DNA of 64,000 nt from Eudorina sp. 2006-703-Eu-15. Taxonomy: Eukaryota; Chlorophyta; Chlorophyceae; Chlamydomonadales; Volvocaceae. The DNA is taken from assembly GCA_003117195.1 (NCBI GenBank), contig BDSI01000040.1, positions 758,783-822,782 of the forward strand, read 5' to 3'. A program made the position numbers and the translations under genes. Shown here piece by piece: positions 49,201 through 62,080 of the stretch. Positions within the stretch are counted from its first letter, which is position 1. Every line of letters begins with the position of its first letter. A model generated the notes under the pieces. That model did not search any database, was not told the DNA's origin, and was given only the letters and a program-made list of their open reading frames with translations.

Positions 49201-52200
49201 ATCATTCAAGCGCAAAACAGCCCTGTTCGCGCAGACGACCATATGTGCGCATGCATCAGATGGTGGAATCTACCCGCAGGACACCTTCACGTGCCTTGGG
49301 TGAAGCGCGCGGCTGGCCTTACTGGAGGTGACTTACCCTTTGCAACGCGGACCAGGTGCTGCAGGTCCAGCGCACAGAGCGTAAGACAGGCCGTGTTGGG
49401 TAGCCCCAAATGGACAGTCGCTTTCAGCCACGGCCAGACCGCGACTTGAGCACCGAGCGCGATGTCGGCCCCCCGCCCATGGTCAGACGCCGCCCGATGA
49501 CCCCCAGAGCCACGAGTCCCCGCTGGCGGCTCCGAAACCAGGATACCCATCGGCCGGTCTTGCAGCACAGACAGCGGTACATGGTAGTGCGGCGCTCGCT
49601 GCCCCGCCGGCGCAGGCTGAAGACCGGCCTGCCCCAACCGACCAGTAGAGCTTCCTTGTGCCCGATCGGCAGAGGACCCGCGCTGTTCCTGCGGGGCCGC
49701 TGCCTTCGAACCACCGGGCTCCCGGCGGTAAGAGACCATCGTCCCAAATGCCCTTTCGAGCACTGCACGCGCGCTGCCAAGCCGTGTGGCCGGTGCCAGC
49801 GCCTCCGCAAGCGCATTCTTCTGCAACGGCTCTGCGTTCAGGGTCACGCGAACGCCGTCTGCTGCCTCCGCCAACGAGGAAACAGCCGCCTCTCGCCTGG
49901 CTGCCAGGACTCGGTCCGCGGACAACAGCGCGCCTAGTTCCACGCCGCTGTGCACGGCAGCGCCGCGTGCGGTCAAGTAAATGTCCAGCGAATGCGCAGC
50001 AGCGGCTTGAGCCAAATCCCGAACGCGAGAGGACTGGCGGTCCCGAAGGGATGTGCTGAAGGCCTGTCAGTGCCGTCAGTACCCCGCGGAGAAGAACGGA
50101 GACATCACTGTTAAATTAAGGCAATATGTAAAGAGACGGGCTCCACGCCAAATCCGCACACCCTGTCAGGCTCCGTCGCCCATTGGTGCGGCAAATAACT
50201 GCCCCTGGACCCCACGGACGCAATGAGGGATCCACGCCTCCGGCACTCCGTTATACACCTTGCCGATCGTCAGGAGACACAAACCGCCAAACACGTTACG
50301 TGCCGGCCGCAAGAGGCGACCGACGCGTCACACGACTTGGAGAACCCTTGCGGACAACACATTGCCATACCTGCAGGACGTGCACAGGCAGGTGAAGCCT
50401 GGACGCATGCTGCAGTAGGGCCACCACCTGGTCGATGTTGCCCCCCGCTACAGCCGCCCGAAGCGCGGCCTGCAGCAGGGTGACATCCGTTTTGTAACAT
50501 CCAGTGTGTTTAATGAGAAGCAGACCCATAACCAGTGTGTACTCAACAAGGATATTGAGCGTAAAGGGGATGGAAGTGCGCGCGCCCGCCCGTCCCGGCG
50601 AACTATCAAAACGCAATCGGGCTGTGCCCATAGCACTGGACGTAGAGACGTGCGGATCAAGCCGTCGCTGCCCCTATCAACCCTCAAACCAGACGCCGCA
50701 CCAGACAGCGTCGTTTTTGCTTGTGCCATTTACCCTATTCCGTGAACTGCGGCAAGAAGCCAAGCACGAGGCTTGGAAACAGCAACTTCAAGCCTATCAT
50801 CACCGAGCATCATGCGGTCCCATCACCTGCATTTCGTTCTGGCGCCCCGCGAGACCCTGTAACAGCTCGTCCGCTTCCGCAGTCAAGCCCAAACGCCGCG
50901 CCTCTTCAGCCACGCTGAAGCAATCGGCCGCATCGCTCGCGGCCGCGGCTCGGAGCCGCAAGCTGGCAACCAATGCCCGGCGGCGCCGTTCTATGACCAT
51001 GCGCGCCGCCGATGCGTCTCCCTGGTGGCACGAAGGCGGGCAGACGGGCAGCCCGGCGTTCGCATCGCAGCTTAGATGACGTTGACTGAGGATTAACAGA
51101 GGGGGATATGCACTGCACCCCAACCCGTAGGCCTGGCCAAACGCATGGTATTGATATGGGTGGTGGCTGCCCATTTCCCCAGCCATTTGACTTCTTGCAG
51201 GTGCCCCAGCACGGCCCGGCCCTTCGCCTAACCTTCAGCCCCAGTCGCACGGCACGGTCCGCCAGCGCCTCAAATGCAGCCATGTCGAAGACCGCACCCT
51301 GTGCCCGGGATGCGGCCACGAGCTGCACAGTCAGCTGTTGGTCACGCTGCCGCACTGTCTCCCGCGCGGTCGCCAGGCGCTGCGGCTCGATGCCCAGCGC
51401 CGCCGCCGACTCCATCAGGCGATAGCAAACCGAAATGGGTTCCTCTGAAGCGCACCACCATTTTAACCACGGCCCGCAAGCAGGAGTTAAGAAGTACCAT
51501 AGAGACTGGCCCGCTGGGGGCAGCTCGGATGTGTTGGCAGAGTCATGTGCAACCAATCGTGTCGCCGAATGCCCACATCGACAGCAGTTATTCATTTCTG
51601 CACTTCCCTGGGTGCTGGCGAACCCCATAAGTTCGCCAGCACCCCATAAGCTTACGGTCCGTGCGACAACGCATAGCACTGCCACCGTGGGTGCACTTTC
51701 ATCCTCTTCTTCGCACCTGCAACGGCAGCCATGATAGCCGCCTCCGCGTCCGCGCGCCTGCGCTCAAACACCGAGCTGCTCTCCGCCGCAAGCTGCGCCA
51801 AGCTTGGGAAGTCCTGTGCGGCACTCATCGCCGCGCGAAAATCCAAGTAGCTCCCATTCGCTGCGGCTATCCGCAGTTTCGTGGCCGCATCACCCGCGGC
51901 CGACTCCAACGCAGTCAGGCGCGCTTGTACGACATCTGTCAGACCTGCATCGGTGTCCAGAGACACACATTACAATGTGCGACACTGGAAGTCGTGCGCA
52001 GCCAGACTCGTGGGGTGCCGGCTTCTGGGCCCGCCTCGCGCACGCCAACAGAACAGGTCGCTGCGCAAAGCGCTGAGACACCGTCGACGCTGTGCCATAC
52101 ACGGTGTGCACCCTCATAAGTCTTCACCCATGCACAACCCACAGTTTGGACACGGGGCAACCAACTCACCAGCTTCATTCGCCCGCCGTATCGCCGTATC

Positions 52201-54568
52201 TAGCCGCCCCGCCTGTCCCGCCCTGGCGGCTTCCTGCACATCGCGTCAGTTGCACGCATCATCGACCATTCGCGTCGGAGTCCAAACGTCCAGGCTGCAG
52301 TGTGCGCCGCGAGCAGCGAAACCAGCAGCTGTAGCGAACGAGATGCGTGGAACAGTCAGCTCACCTCGACGTCCTGAAGGACAGACCGCTGTATCCGGAG
52401 CTCCGCAGCTCTCCGCCTGTCAACGTGGCCCCGCCATGCTGCTTGGATGCACACGACAGCAGCCCGGCGGGCAGCCCTTGCGGGCCCCACCGCGTACCGC
52501 CGCCAGGCGTGACTGACGCGCAGGGCCGCCACACGCTTCCTCGCCTTCGCAACGCATAGGCATGGGGAATGAAAACCTTGGCATCGGTTTCATGTCGTAG
52601 CAATTGGTCAATTATAAGCAATAACCTTATGATGTAATGCTGGGCACGAAAGACGGCTGCTGGGAGGCCACGGTAACTGTTGCGGCTAAGCATGGTGGCC
52701 TTGCACTATATCACGCACTCTGCTGACTGTGCCCAACCGGTCCACGCGAAATGATGGACCCCCCAGTGAAACATGTATTTGGGCTGCACATCCGCACACA
52801 TTCCACGCGGTGTGCGAAGGCAACCGAGTCCGCGCCACCGACCAACGGCAGTGCATAACCTCGTCCTCCAGAGTATGCAAACCCGTACCGCGCAGCCATG
52901 GCCATGGCATGGCTGGTCAGATGTGCGCTGACACCCTGGTTTCCGAAGCGACACGCGAAGGCGGGCATGCCCGTTGTGGTGTATCACGGACCCAAGGCCG
53001 GAGGAATGTTCCGAACAAAGTCCCAACCCACTATTTCCAGCTGCTCCTGCCGCAAGGCCGCCAGCGCGGCCTCCCGCATTGCTTCTCTCTCCGCCGCCTC
53101 CCTCCGCGCGAGTTCCAGCCGTCGGGATGTAGCTTCCGCCTCCGCAGCGAGCCGTGCCTGCTCCTCGGCAGCTGCTGCAATTTGCGCCTGCCGCTCCGCC
53201 GCTGACCTGGCAAGCTCAGCGTCCAGTTCCGCGAGCGCCTTCAGCCGCTGCGTGAGGGCGAGCAAGATAGTCCACGGATAGGACAGGGCAATTCCTCGGT
53301 ATCAACACTTCAGGGTAAAAGCCCGCCATGTGCCGTGCACACTGTCTCAATAGACCTGATAGCCTATAAACCCTATGTCCCCCCAACCCACCTGTTCTTC
53401 CAGCTCGCGTTCCCGGGTCGCCAGCAGCGCCTCCACGGCCCCATTGCGCATCGGCACGGCTCGCGCGCAGTCTCTTTGTCCCTCAGCCTCGTGAGCCTGA
53501 AAACGATGACATGCCAAACATCTGTCTCGCGCATCGAAGGATAGAAGCACCCGAAGAGGACAATCCGCAGCTTGCGGTCCTATGGCACAGGGTCACTCAC
53601 GCGCTTGCACAAGCACAAGCACACATCCCAGTGGGCAACGCCGCACGCGGGGCGTCGAAGGCACTGACGTGCTGAGGTTCAGTGGCCCAGCAGGGATAGG
53701 GTCAACCAGCCGAGCACAGAGCTGCGTCAAATGCGAGGCGAAACGCGACATTCGCCTGCCAGGTAATCGCCAAGTGGCCACCACCGCCTCACCACCAGGC
53801 TCCACCTCGAGTCCAGGTCGTCCCCGGCGGTTTCCCACTCGTCGGCAACAGACGGCCGCGTGGGCTGTTCCCCAACACTGCGTTCTCCATCGTGCGTGGC
53901 GCCCAGCGTGCCGCCAGCTACAGATGCAGACACACTACCTTGCTCCGCACTGCAGCCGGTTCCTTCCCGCACACCACCTAAATTGGGCTGGCTCGCGGCC
54001 GAAGGCGTTGGGCCTGTACCCGGCGGGCTGCTGCATTCTGGCGAATCTGTGGAGGGACGCGACGCGCCTACACTGACGCGGTTTGGGCCTGAGTGATCTC
54101 CTGTCGTGCTACCCTCTAGGTCTGTATTGGTGTCATTGACTGCTGTAGCATCTGCCGGTTTGTCAGCTCCGGCCAGCACCTCTGCTCGGGCGGTGTCTGC
54201 AGTGACCCTTGGGACGGCTGTTGAAACTTCCACGACCACAGCCGCAGCGCAAAAACGCTCCCACTCCCGACCGAACTCTTCCGCTGCACGCTCCCGGCGC
54301 TCCAAAGCGGTGCGTAGCACTTGCAGCGAAAGTGGTTCGCCACAGTCAACATCATCGTCTGCAACCGTGTCACGTCATAAAGGCATGCATGCAAGCTTTA
54401 CAACTATGGCATGTTATAATATGTCACTATATGTCATTTACACGTACCAGGGTCCGACGAATCCGCTGAACCAAGGTCGTCGAAGTCGAGTGGGTCCTCA
54501 AGGTTTACCCTTGCAAGCTCAGCCTCAAACTCCGCTTCGACATCGTAATTGTCCGTAGATACTGACAT
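43210..54568 (-). CDS. LRRIQ1: LRRIQ1 orthologue: leucine-rich repeats and IQ motifs
   Basis: Nineteen phase-consistent exons: 54448-54568, 53793-54358, 53392-53496, 53032-53247, 52365-52544, 52170-52233, 51697-51944, 51233-51442, 50827-51021, 50371-50469, 49337-50063, 48847-49109, 48083-48609, 47700-47898, 45803-47458, 45516-45665, 44434-45323, 44161-44293, 43210-43821; about 2386 residues. Order: acidic start (YDVEAEFEAELARVNLEDP), coiled coil, IQ motif (AAVVCIQAAWRGHV), a helical region with recurring A..LGL turns, leucine-rich repeats (LRSLSLADNSLTDLG, LTSLDLSFNSLASLD), IQ motifs (AATKIQAAWRGFRTRK, AATTIQAWWRGHCVRR, and AATRIQ split from AHFRGHLVRKK by an intron), a disordered Ala/Pro region and the hallmark EWGFKDLSTAEAYYRRSQ. 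IQ motifs bind calmodulin or EF-hand light chains. Animal LRRIQ1 is linked to ciliated cells; an axonemal or centriolar role is inference. Acceptors of exons at 52544, 51442 and 51021 are least certain. Confidence 0.93.
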
Positions 54569-54957
54569 AGATGTGCATCGCGGACAAACCACCAGCGTCA
54601 CGGTACAAGGCTCAATGGCGCCAGCTTGGACTACATGTTTAACGTAATATGTTATCACAATAACTAGTTGGCGTCATGTAGAGAATGTACTAGTCGGTCT
54701 GCTAAGTCACAAAGCCGCGGATGGAGCATTTCTATCCGAAGTGGCTACTTAATAACAAGACATCTCCTTACCGGTGCCAACATTACCGGAAGAAAACAGT
54801 TCACCCGGTGGACCAAACCTCGGTTGCTCGTCAAACGCCGTACATGTGTGTTCTCCCATTTTCCACCTGGGGACCCTGTGCCAGTGAAGCATCGGATGGT
54901 AGTTGTGACGCTTGCTGGTTATCTACATTTGCTCAGTAATCCTTACATGCGACATAA
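54569..54957. promoter_or_regulatory. Head-to-head intergenic region (shared promoter)
   Basis: The ATG codons of LRRIQ1 (minus, 54568) and the DnaJ-type zinc-finger gene (plus, 54958) are 389 bp apart, so both 5' UTRs and promoters must fit here. No TATA box or known motif could be assigned. Confidence 0.6.
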
Positions 54958-55713
54958 ATGGCCGCGCGACTCAACTGTAGATATTGTAACGCGCCGTCGG
55001 ATTGCGCGAGCCAGAATGGCGCGCTTTCATTCCTGAAGTCTTCGGTGTCATGCGCTCCTCGCTTTGCAGCACCAACGGCAAGCGCTTCCCGGAATTCGAC
55101 CACGGTGTTGCTTTCTTCCAAGCAGCATGCAGCAACGATATCATCTATGGATTCCGCTTATGGAGTTCTGCAGAGCGCTGGGTGCAAAAGCGTCTGCACG
55201 ACAGGCACGGAGAGCGGTGGTTCCAAGAGGCACGAATCGGGTGGCCCGCTTTTCGCTGCCAGTGAGTCGCGATTTGCGTCGCTGTCTCGTGTGCTTTTGG
55301 TGGGACAGCCGGGCTCCATGTTCAGGACCCTGGCAAACCGGAAGTGGCCGTCGTCCGTCGGTCCGATATCGCTCCTGGTTTTCCTGTTCGGCACCATCCT
55401 GGCGCTGATCGCCGCGGTTCGGGGCGCTCTTGTGCGCAAGGTCAAGGCCTGCAAGTGCTGCAGGGGGTTCGGAGTGGTCCGCTGCCGGCTCTGCAACGGG
55501 CGCGGTTCAGTAGACTGGCGCGCCAAGTTTTCGTACTCCGAGACGTGCCCGCTGTGCACGGCTCGACGGTTTGTGGTGTGCCCTGACTGCGGCGGACACT
55601 ACCACCGACGCCTATTCAACCATGCGAAGGGCTCCAAGGGCACCCTGGAAACATACTTTCCAATGGCGAACCCCACTAGCCCTGTGCGGGCCCGGTCGAA
55701 TCCCTTGGACTGA
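54958..55713 (+). CDS. Plastid DnaJ-type zinc-finger protein (no J domain)
   Basis: A single-exon frame of 251 residues. The first roughly 60 residues (MAARLNCRYCNAPSDC..., then ASRNSTTVLLSSKQHAATIS) look like a transit peptide. One hydrophobic segment, ISLLVFLFGTILALIAAV, lies near residues 135-155. The C-terminal third has four CxxC pairs, CKCC, CRLC, CPLC and CPDC, with the G-x-G spacing of the DnaJ cysteine-rich domain (CRGFGVVRC, CNGRGSV). This is the layout of plant thylakoid or stromal zinc-finger proteins that assist photosystem or Rubisco assembly (BSD2, LQY1 and PSA2 relatives), acting in thiol-disulfide or holdase chemistry; which subgroup is unclear. A TGTAA at 56570-56574 could end a long 3' UTR. 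Confidence 0.85.
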   Translation: MAARLNCRYCNAPSDCASQNGALSFLKSSVSCAPRFAAPTASASRNSTTVLLSSKQHAATISSMDSAYGVLQSAGCKSVCTTGTESGGSKRHESGGPLFAASESRFASLSRVLLVGQPGSMFRTLANRKWPSSVGPISLLVFLFGTILALIAAVRGALVRKVKACKCCRGFGVVRCRLCNGRGSVDWRAKFSYSETCPLCTARRFVVCPDCGGHYHRRLFNHAKGSKGTLETYFPMANPTSPVRARSNPLD

Positions 55714-57545
55714 ACAGCCCGCAAAAGCTGGAGCGAGCGCGTGAACGGAGGGGTCCAATGAGAGCGGTTTGCAAAGTGAAAATCCGGTTGTGTTGGTTGT
55801 CTCGTGACACTAGACGCCCATGTGGATTCGGACCCGCCTCTTGAGGTGTTGTCACCTCCGCGCCGGTTGGCTGCAGGACGGAAGAGAGTTCGGGAAAAAC
55901 GGGGCCGTGCTTCGGTGATATGGTGGACCTGTTTGTGCAACCGCTTTGTCTGTTGATCCCGGGGCAGCTGACACCTGCAGGGAACCCGTCCAACCCATCG
56001 GCATGTAGAGAGAAAAGCATCTGCGTTGTGGTGACACACCGTGTGGTATGAAGTCGTGGGTATCGCATGAGCGTGTGCGCGCCTGAATATGTCGTATCTG
56101 CTGTTTGTTAGTAAGTTTATTTCTTCACTGCATTCTGCACACGCTGTGATGTCCCGGTCCGGTGTGGTGCCATACTCATTTGAAGGTGCTGCGGCGATGG
56201 AGACGCGAGGACCTGTCGGGGCCTTTGGATAGGGCCCGGTGGGTCGCCCGGATGCATTGCAGCGGTGGCGGCGCAGGATCGAGAGGGATGAAGACATACC
56301 TTGCAAACATTTCTTGACTAATTGGGTTTTGGTTGCATAACGAGATTTCATGAGCTCTGTGTGGAGAGAGAGTGTTTTGGACGACAATTTTTTTGTGTGC
56401 ACGTCGTTCTTTAACCGTCAGCAAGTCACCGACGTGCGAGGTGAGACAGGGTGAGACCTCGGGTGAATGCATCCGCGTAGTGAGCTGGTGCCGCGCCGTG
56501 AAATGGTGGCGCGAACTGGGAATCTGTTTACGTAACACGGTTGCATGGAGAGTGAACGCCATCATGTGATGTAAGCGGTTGGTTTTCGAACGACGGGAAA
56601 GCATCCATGCTTGCGGTTGCCATTTTACCAGAGCGGTGCTCACGCCAAGGCAGTTTTAAGGTCACACCGGGAGTCGCAAGATGACAAATTGACCATGGTT
56701 CGTCCAAAAATTGACCCCGAGGACGGCACGGAAGAGACATCGCCATCCGTGCCACCCAGACAGCAATTGCGGCACAGAATTCCGGGTAACGCGAGACATT
56801 GCATGGGCTATCCGACACCGAAGGACGTAATTTGACGATGATTGATTACAACCGACAGGGAGCAACTGCTGCGAGCGGTTGACATGGACTGGAGACTGGA
56901 CAATGAAAGGACGGAGCCCACAGCTGTACTAGTTCATTCGGAATAGAGCAGCAACATAACATGCGTCCGTGTTCAGCTGGCAGGAACGGCATGAGCTCTG
57001 TAAGTAGGTGATGGCCTTCCCGTTTGATGCCATGCATCACACACGTTCCGAAGCCAACTTGTGCCCATACACCTCGTGTTCAACAAGGGGATACGGCGTG
57101 TTCACGCACAGCGTTAAGACTGAATGCCTAGCTACCGCGGCGGCAAATCGGAGGTGACCAGCAACTTGGGTTCACCCCGCACCCTGCCTAACATGGTGGC
57201 ATCGGTGCCCACCGCTCAGCCGTCAGACACCCCATGCCATCAGCAGCAGCTCCATTGGTGGGCAGCAAAGGAGGTGCCCACAAAGATGAAAAACGTACTG
57301 TCCCTGATGCGTTCCACCCAACGGCCCACCAGACCTGACGAGCTCACGGCCTTGCATGACCAACCCGGGCCCCGAAGCACGGTATACCGAATGGCCCACC
57401 AGAGCATCCGACGTCGACCGCCATGCCTTGCAAACCACAGGTCGCATCCAAAATTTCCCGCCACGAGAAAGCTCATCCAGCCACACGCACAACTGCGCAG
57501 ATTTGCGGCGTTGGAGTGGCCAGCAGAAAATCCGCGGGAATGCGC
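55714..57545. other. Intergenic or 3' UTR; no gene recognised
   Basis: Between two convergent genes (plus-strand DnaJ type and minus-strand SF3A2). It probably consists largely of their 3' UTRs. Several ORFs of 90-260 codons on the minus strand (for example 55599-56402) are antisense to the zinc-finger gene or lack domains. Confidence 0.5.
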
Positions 57546-59928
57546 TCAGAAGGGTGGAGGCGGCGGTGGAACTGGGAAACCCTGACCCGGTCGCGGCGGC
57601 GGCGGCGGCATGAAGCCTGGTGGCGGTGGCGGCGGTGGCGCTGCCCCTGGCGGCGGCGGTAACCCCTGCGGATTCAAGACAAGCAAACCGCGGTCAGCAG
57701 CATGACCTTCCGAACTCACAACACCCCACGGTCACAGAGCTCTTGATACCTGGGATGCAGATACCTGGGAATCCCAAGCATTCAACGCAGGTCGCAGGTT
57801 ACTGTCTTGCCCAGACTGCCTAATCGCATGCAGCATGGCCGCGTTCGAAACCAGCAACCATGACCGGGACCTTTGCCCAGGCCGGTCCCGCGTGCTCACC
57901 ATGCCAAGAGGGGGTGGAGGTGGTGGGCCGCCCGGTCCCGGCGGCCCACCCACATGGGGTGGCATGATCGGGGGCGGCGGCGCCGCGATCCCCGGCGGCG
58001 GCATCGGCGGCGGCGGGATGGCCGATGGCGGCGGCGGCAGCGTCCCCGGCGGCATCCCGTGTTCTGCACGCGCAGACAGGGCATGGCACGGAACGAGTTT
58101 AAAACCTGTTCGCCAGCCGCGAACCATATCAGAAGACTAGCACGTCGTTCGCGCTTCACGAGCAGACCCCGCTGACGCTCGTGGTGTCATCCATCACGTT
58201 CTGCATACACCCGGAGCCCCACCATTCCATCGAAAGCAGTGCTGGGACTATCGAAAGCAGTGCTCGGACTGATCACGCCGACCCACCTCGCGGCCTCGCG
58301 AAGTAGAACTGCAACGAGAACACCTTGTTGTCCGGGTCCCAGTGCGTAAACATCTTGTTGTCACCCCGGTCCACCTCCGCGTTCGGGATCTTGAAGGAAA
58401 TGTTCTCGTACGGCTCCGCCGCAAAGATGAGATATTGGAAGGCCTTATCCGCCGTCTCTACTCGCTGCTCGTACGCGGACATGAAGCGGTGTCGCGGCTT
58501 CGTGTTCTCCTCAATTTCTGGGTACTCAATCTGAGGGCAGTGCATGTAGCGCACACAACCAGCGGAGGTGTCACACGGCACGGACTACCGATACCCGAAT
58601 CCACAGGCATTTGCCGCGGCCGCTGCTGCGTGACGGGCCGTCTCGGGGCGTTGCGTGTGCAATACCGGTATTGTTAACCGTATCATCGCACCCACTTTAC
58701 CAAAAGAAGATCCGCAATGGATGCGCATGCCACTCACACGACTCCCAGGGGCACACATTACAACCTTGCACTATGTTTCGGTTAACGGCCCCCAAAACGC
58801 GTCGCCCCGCCGCAGGAACAAACCGTCAAAGTCTCCTGCCTTCATGCCGTTCCGCGGCACGTAAATAAGAAGACCGTATGCTTCCAGGCCCGGCCGCTCG
58901 CCGAGGCAGGGCCGCTACAGTTTCCAGCAGTGCATCCCCCTCCCACAACCATCTTCACCCTTGCACGAGGCGCAGCCTGCAGCCGCCTGCAACAACCGCT
59001 CATTGACCCATGCCGCCCGCAATGCCCGGGTCGTGCACATTCGCTGGCCCACCTGGAAGAGGAGGGAGCGCTGCTGCGTGTTGGCGTCGAACTGCTTCGT
59101 CACACGGTATCCGGGCCGCCCGATTTTAACTGGGGCAAGACATTTGGGACGCCGTATATTCCGCAGAAGTGACCACCCAGGGGAGCGAACAAGGAAGGTG
59201 CCAGTGCTGGCCACGCGGAATGGTGCAGGACATTAGCAGTGACCAGACATCATCCATCACGACTTCCTTCGCCTTCATTGATGCAACCCACACGGCTGAC
59301 GACACCGGACAGAGTACTCCTCGCCCGAGTCCAACCCGACGGCGGCTGCCCTTGAGTTCAGGACCAGCCGACTGCCCAGTCACCCTACCTGTCTTCCGAA
59401 TCGGGGCGCGCTTCTGCGGCGCGGGCGCAGCTGCCTTCTCCGCAGCTTCACGGGCTGCACGCTTTGCAAGGTTTTGCTGATGCCGCTTGCCCTGCGTCCG
59501 GGGCTCGCCGGGTTCAGGTCGTACGGCAAGCTGTTCGCCAACGACGACGTGTGACTCTACCCAACCGCCCACGCACCTGGGTGTGCGCCAGGTAGTTGCC
59601 CTCATTGGTATGGAGCGTCAGACACAGGCGACATTCATACTGCCCCAAGTGGTTGCGCATAAAGTACGGGTCCTTGCTGAGGTCGATAGTCTCCAGCGCC
59701 AACCGCCGAAGGCGCTCGCGACGGTCGATTGCCTGCAAAGAGGATGTAATATGGTTGACTTTATGTCCACAAGAAGCTATTTCGCGCTTCGGTACTCAAG
59801 ACAACACTCAAGCCCGCCGTCAACGAAATGCTTCCAAGTAAGCTAGCCGCACTCACTTCATTTTGAGCTGAAGCTGGACCACCAGATCCTGGTTTGGCTC
59901 CATGCTCGCGAGCAGAAATGAAAGACAT
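57546..59928 (-). CDS. SF3A2: Splicing factor 3A subunit 2 (SAP62/PRP11)
   Basis: Seven phase-consistent exons: 59857-59928, 59577-59732, 59389-59491, 59053-59129, 58287-58530, 57900-58063 and 57546-57665; 311 residues. It is a subunit of the SF3a complex of U2 snRNP, needed for branch-point recognition in the nucleus. Order: start MSFISAREHGAKPGSGGPAS, DRRERLRRLALETIDLSKDP, then the matrin-type C2H2 zinc finger (YECRLC ... HTQGKRH, split by an intron), KIGRPGYRVTKQ, YPEIEENTKPRHRFMSAYEQ and the core ending LQFYFARPRG. A proline-rich tail (PPPPSAIPPPPMPPPGIAAP and a last exon of Pro/Gly) ends in a TGA. The tail is shorter than in vertebrates, which carry many heptapeptide repeats. The short first exon (24 codons) lacks anything unusual. 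Confidence 0.97.
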
Positions 59929-62080
59929 TGCTCAATCTCGCTGCCTCCTTGCCAATATCCCTATCTTGTGTAAACTCAACGTATAACTACTCAATGGTTT
60001 GAGAACTGTCTCTGCTTGTGATATCTGCTGCCATCGGCCATATGCCGGCTAGGTATTAGAGAAATATTGAAAGGCGGATTATGTGATGTTGTCTATGACA
60101 CGTTTTCCTTAACTCCGGAATACAATGCTCGGTCTCGGGAGATAGGCCCCAGGGGTCTGCCCCTCGTACGACAAGTCGCTCGGCAAGGTCGTACTAGAGC
60201 GCGCACATCCATGTACTCTTACTGTGAATTGCCATTCGTAACCTGGGTGAGTGGATGGCTGGCGAAAAAACTTCACGTTAGGAATTGTCAGCAGAATTGG
60301 CAGCTGCGGTAAGTACGACCTGAGTTAATGTGTACAAACCAAGATACGTGAGCAAAAATGCCCTGCTTTAAGGTCTCCATGTGACAGAGGATTTAAGGTA
60401 TTCATTCGCCGTACAGGCTCATACCGACTGTTTCTTCTGCCTCAGGAACACACCCTTACACGGCCTGGCGTATACCGGCTGGGACAAACCCCGAGCAAAC
60501 CCCGAGCATGCCCCTGATCTGTCTGCAGTCAATTGACTGGCAAAGTCGGGTTGCAAAGGAATGCCGTTGAAAGGATCACTCGGGCGGTTAGGGGCGGCAC
60601 GGGAGCGGTGGCCGTGGTAGTTTTGATACGTGGTTTGGAGAAACTTGACTCTATATGGTTGAGGACTTGGGGCGCATCCCGCTTGCAACCTTGTATGATA
60701 ATGCCGGGAGAGGGCCGGAGCTTCGTTGCAGCGTGGGTTTGTACCCAATCACCTTCAGAGTTGTTAGACATGTGTTTGAACCCGCTGTGACATCCATTCA
60801 TCAGAGTGTGAGTACAGGTACCAATGTAATGAACGCTTACTAACAAAGTGATCATATGAAGCCGACTCATGCGCAAGATGCCATGGGTGTCACAGGACAG
60901 AACCTGACAGAATGATGTACGGCCTGTCACGCGGACGCAAGCTTAGCTTGTTGCCTTTCCTGCCCGTCTGCATAAGGTATACATCCTATTGTCATAACGT
61001 GACCTTGGGCTTGCAGTGGAAGGGCGCTGATCGACTGCATATCTTTTCTTGCGTGCATGGTCCCTGCCTCTGGCGTATATCCCAGCATTTCCAAGGTAAG
61101 GCAAGCATGCCGGCTGGTCTTTGTGACCGCTGATGCCCCCGCCGATGCGGGCGCATGTGCTTAGCTGGGGATATTGTCCAACTGCTTGATGGGCGGGCGG
61201 ATAATACCGCTGCCAGCAAGCCGTTCGCTGGCCGGACCGGCGGAGGCCTGGTTGGCGAGCCGCTTTCGTATGGTTTTACATTAGTCAACCTGCCGTAACA
61301 TTCAGTCAGTCACAAAGGCCAATCTTCCTGATCGTGCAAAGGGAAAAATGCTGGAGTAGTCCGGACCAGTGAGACGCAGGGGACCTGTAAGGATTTCCGA
61401 AATTTGAATAATGATACGTCGACGGAGCCTGACGCTGCCTGACGGAGCCTGACGATAACGGACGATACACCATAGTTATGAGTTACTTCTACGCCATTTC
61501 ATATTGAAATCGCCGCAATAAGTTTGTGTTTTGCTCTGGAGCTCTGCTACACTTGTTTCCGGTAAGGGGACTTTGCCTTAAGAGGCTGTGACAGGAGCTA
61601 GACCGCTTCAATTGGTTACACCACTTAAACAATAAATATAACTTCATGGAATTCTGGTAATGCTGTTTGCCTGTTTCCATAAGCTTGCTAGTGCATCCGT
61701 CGAAGCGACACTTGCGACGCTCGGTCGTCGAGGAAGCTGCAGAGCCGGGCATGCAGCTCTGCAAACCTACAAACCAAACCTAACTGTCACAATCATTAAG
61801 TTGAATAGTAACCCATCAACGAGCGTCCTTGCGCAAAGTTGCTGGTCACTGGTGGTGCAAATCGGCCGGAACTTCAGCACGCGTTTCCTTGAACTTCGGC
61901 AGCAGCAAAAACTCCTCGATTTCGTGCAACGGCAAGTTCCTTATTAGATAAAATAAACTGTCAAAAATGACGTAGCGGCATGTCGCTAATTTTGTAATGT
62001 TTGCCGACTCCCATTATGTCTGCGGTCCAGGTACTAAGAGTTGCGCGGGGTTGCGCCAGCGCGCGGGCCAGCCCGTGACC
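59929..62080. other. Divergent intergenic region; no gene
   Basis: Holds the upstream regions of SF3A2 (minus) and the armadillo-repeat gene (plus). A small imperfect repeat of GACGGAGCCTGACG lies at about 61420-61465. No RNA gene or mobile element was recognised. Confidence 0.5.

Noticed and set aside
55599..56402. 267-codon minus-strand ORF
   Set aside because: Partly antisense to the zinc-finger gene and without recognisable domain or good start.
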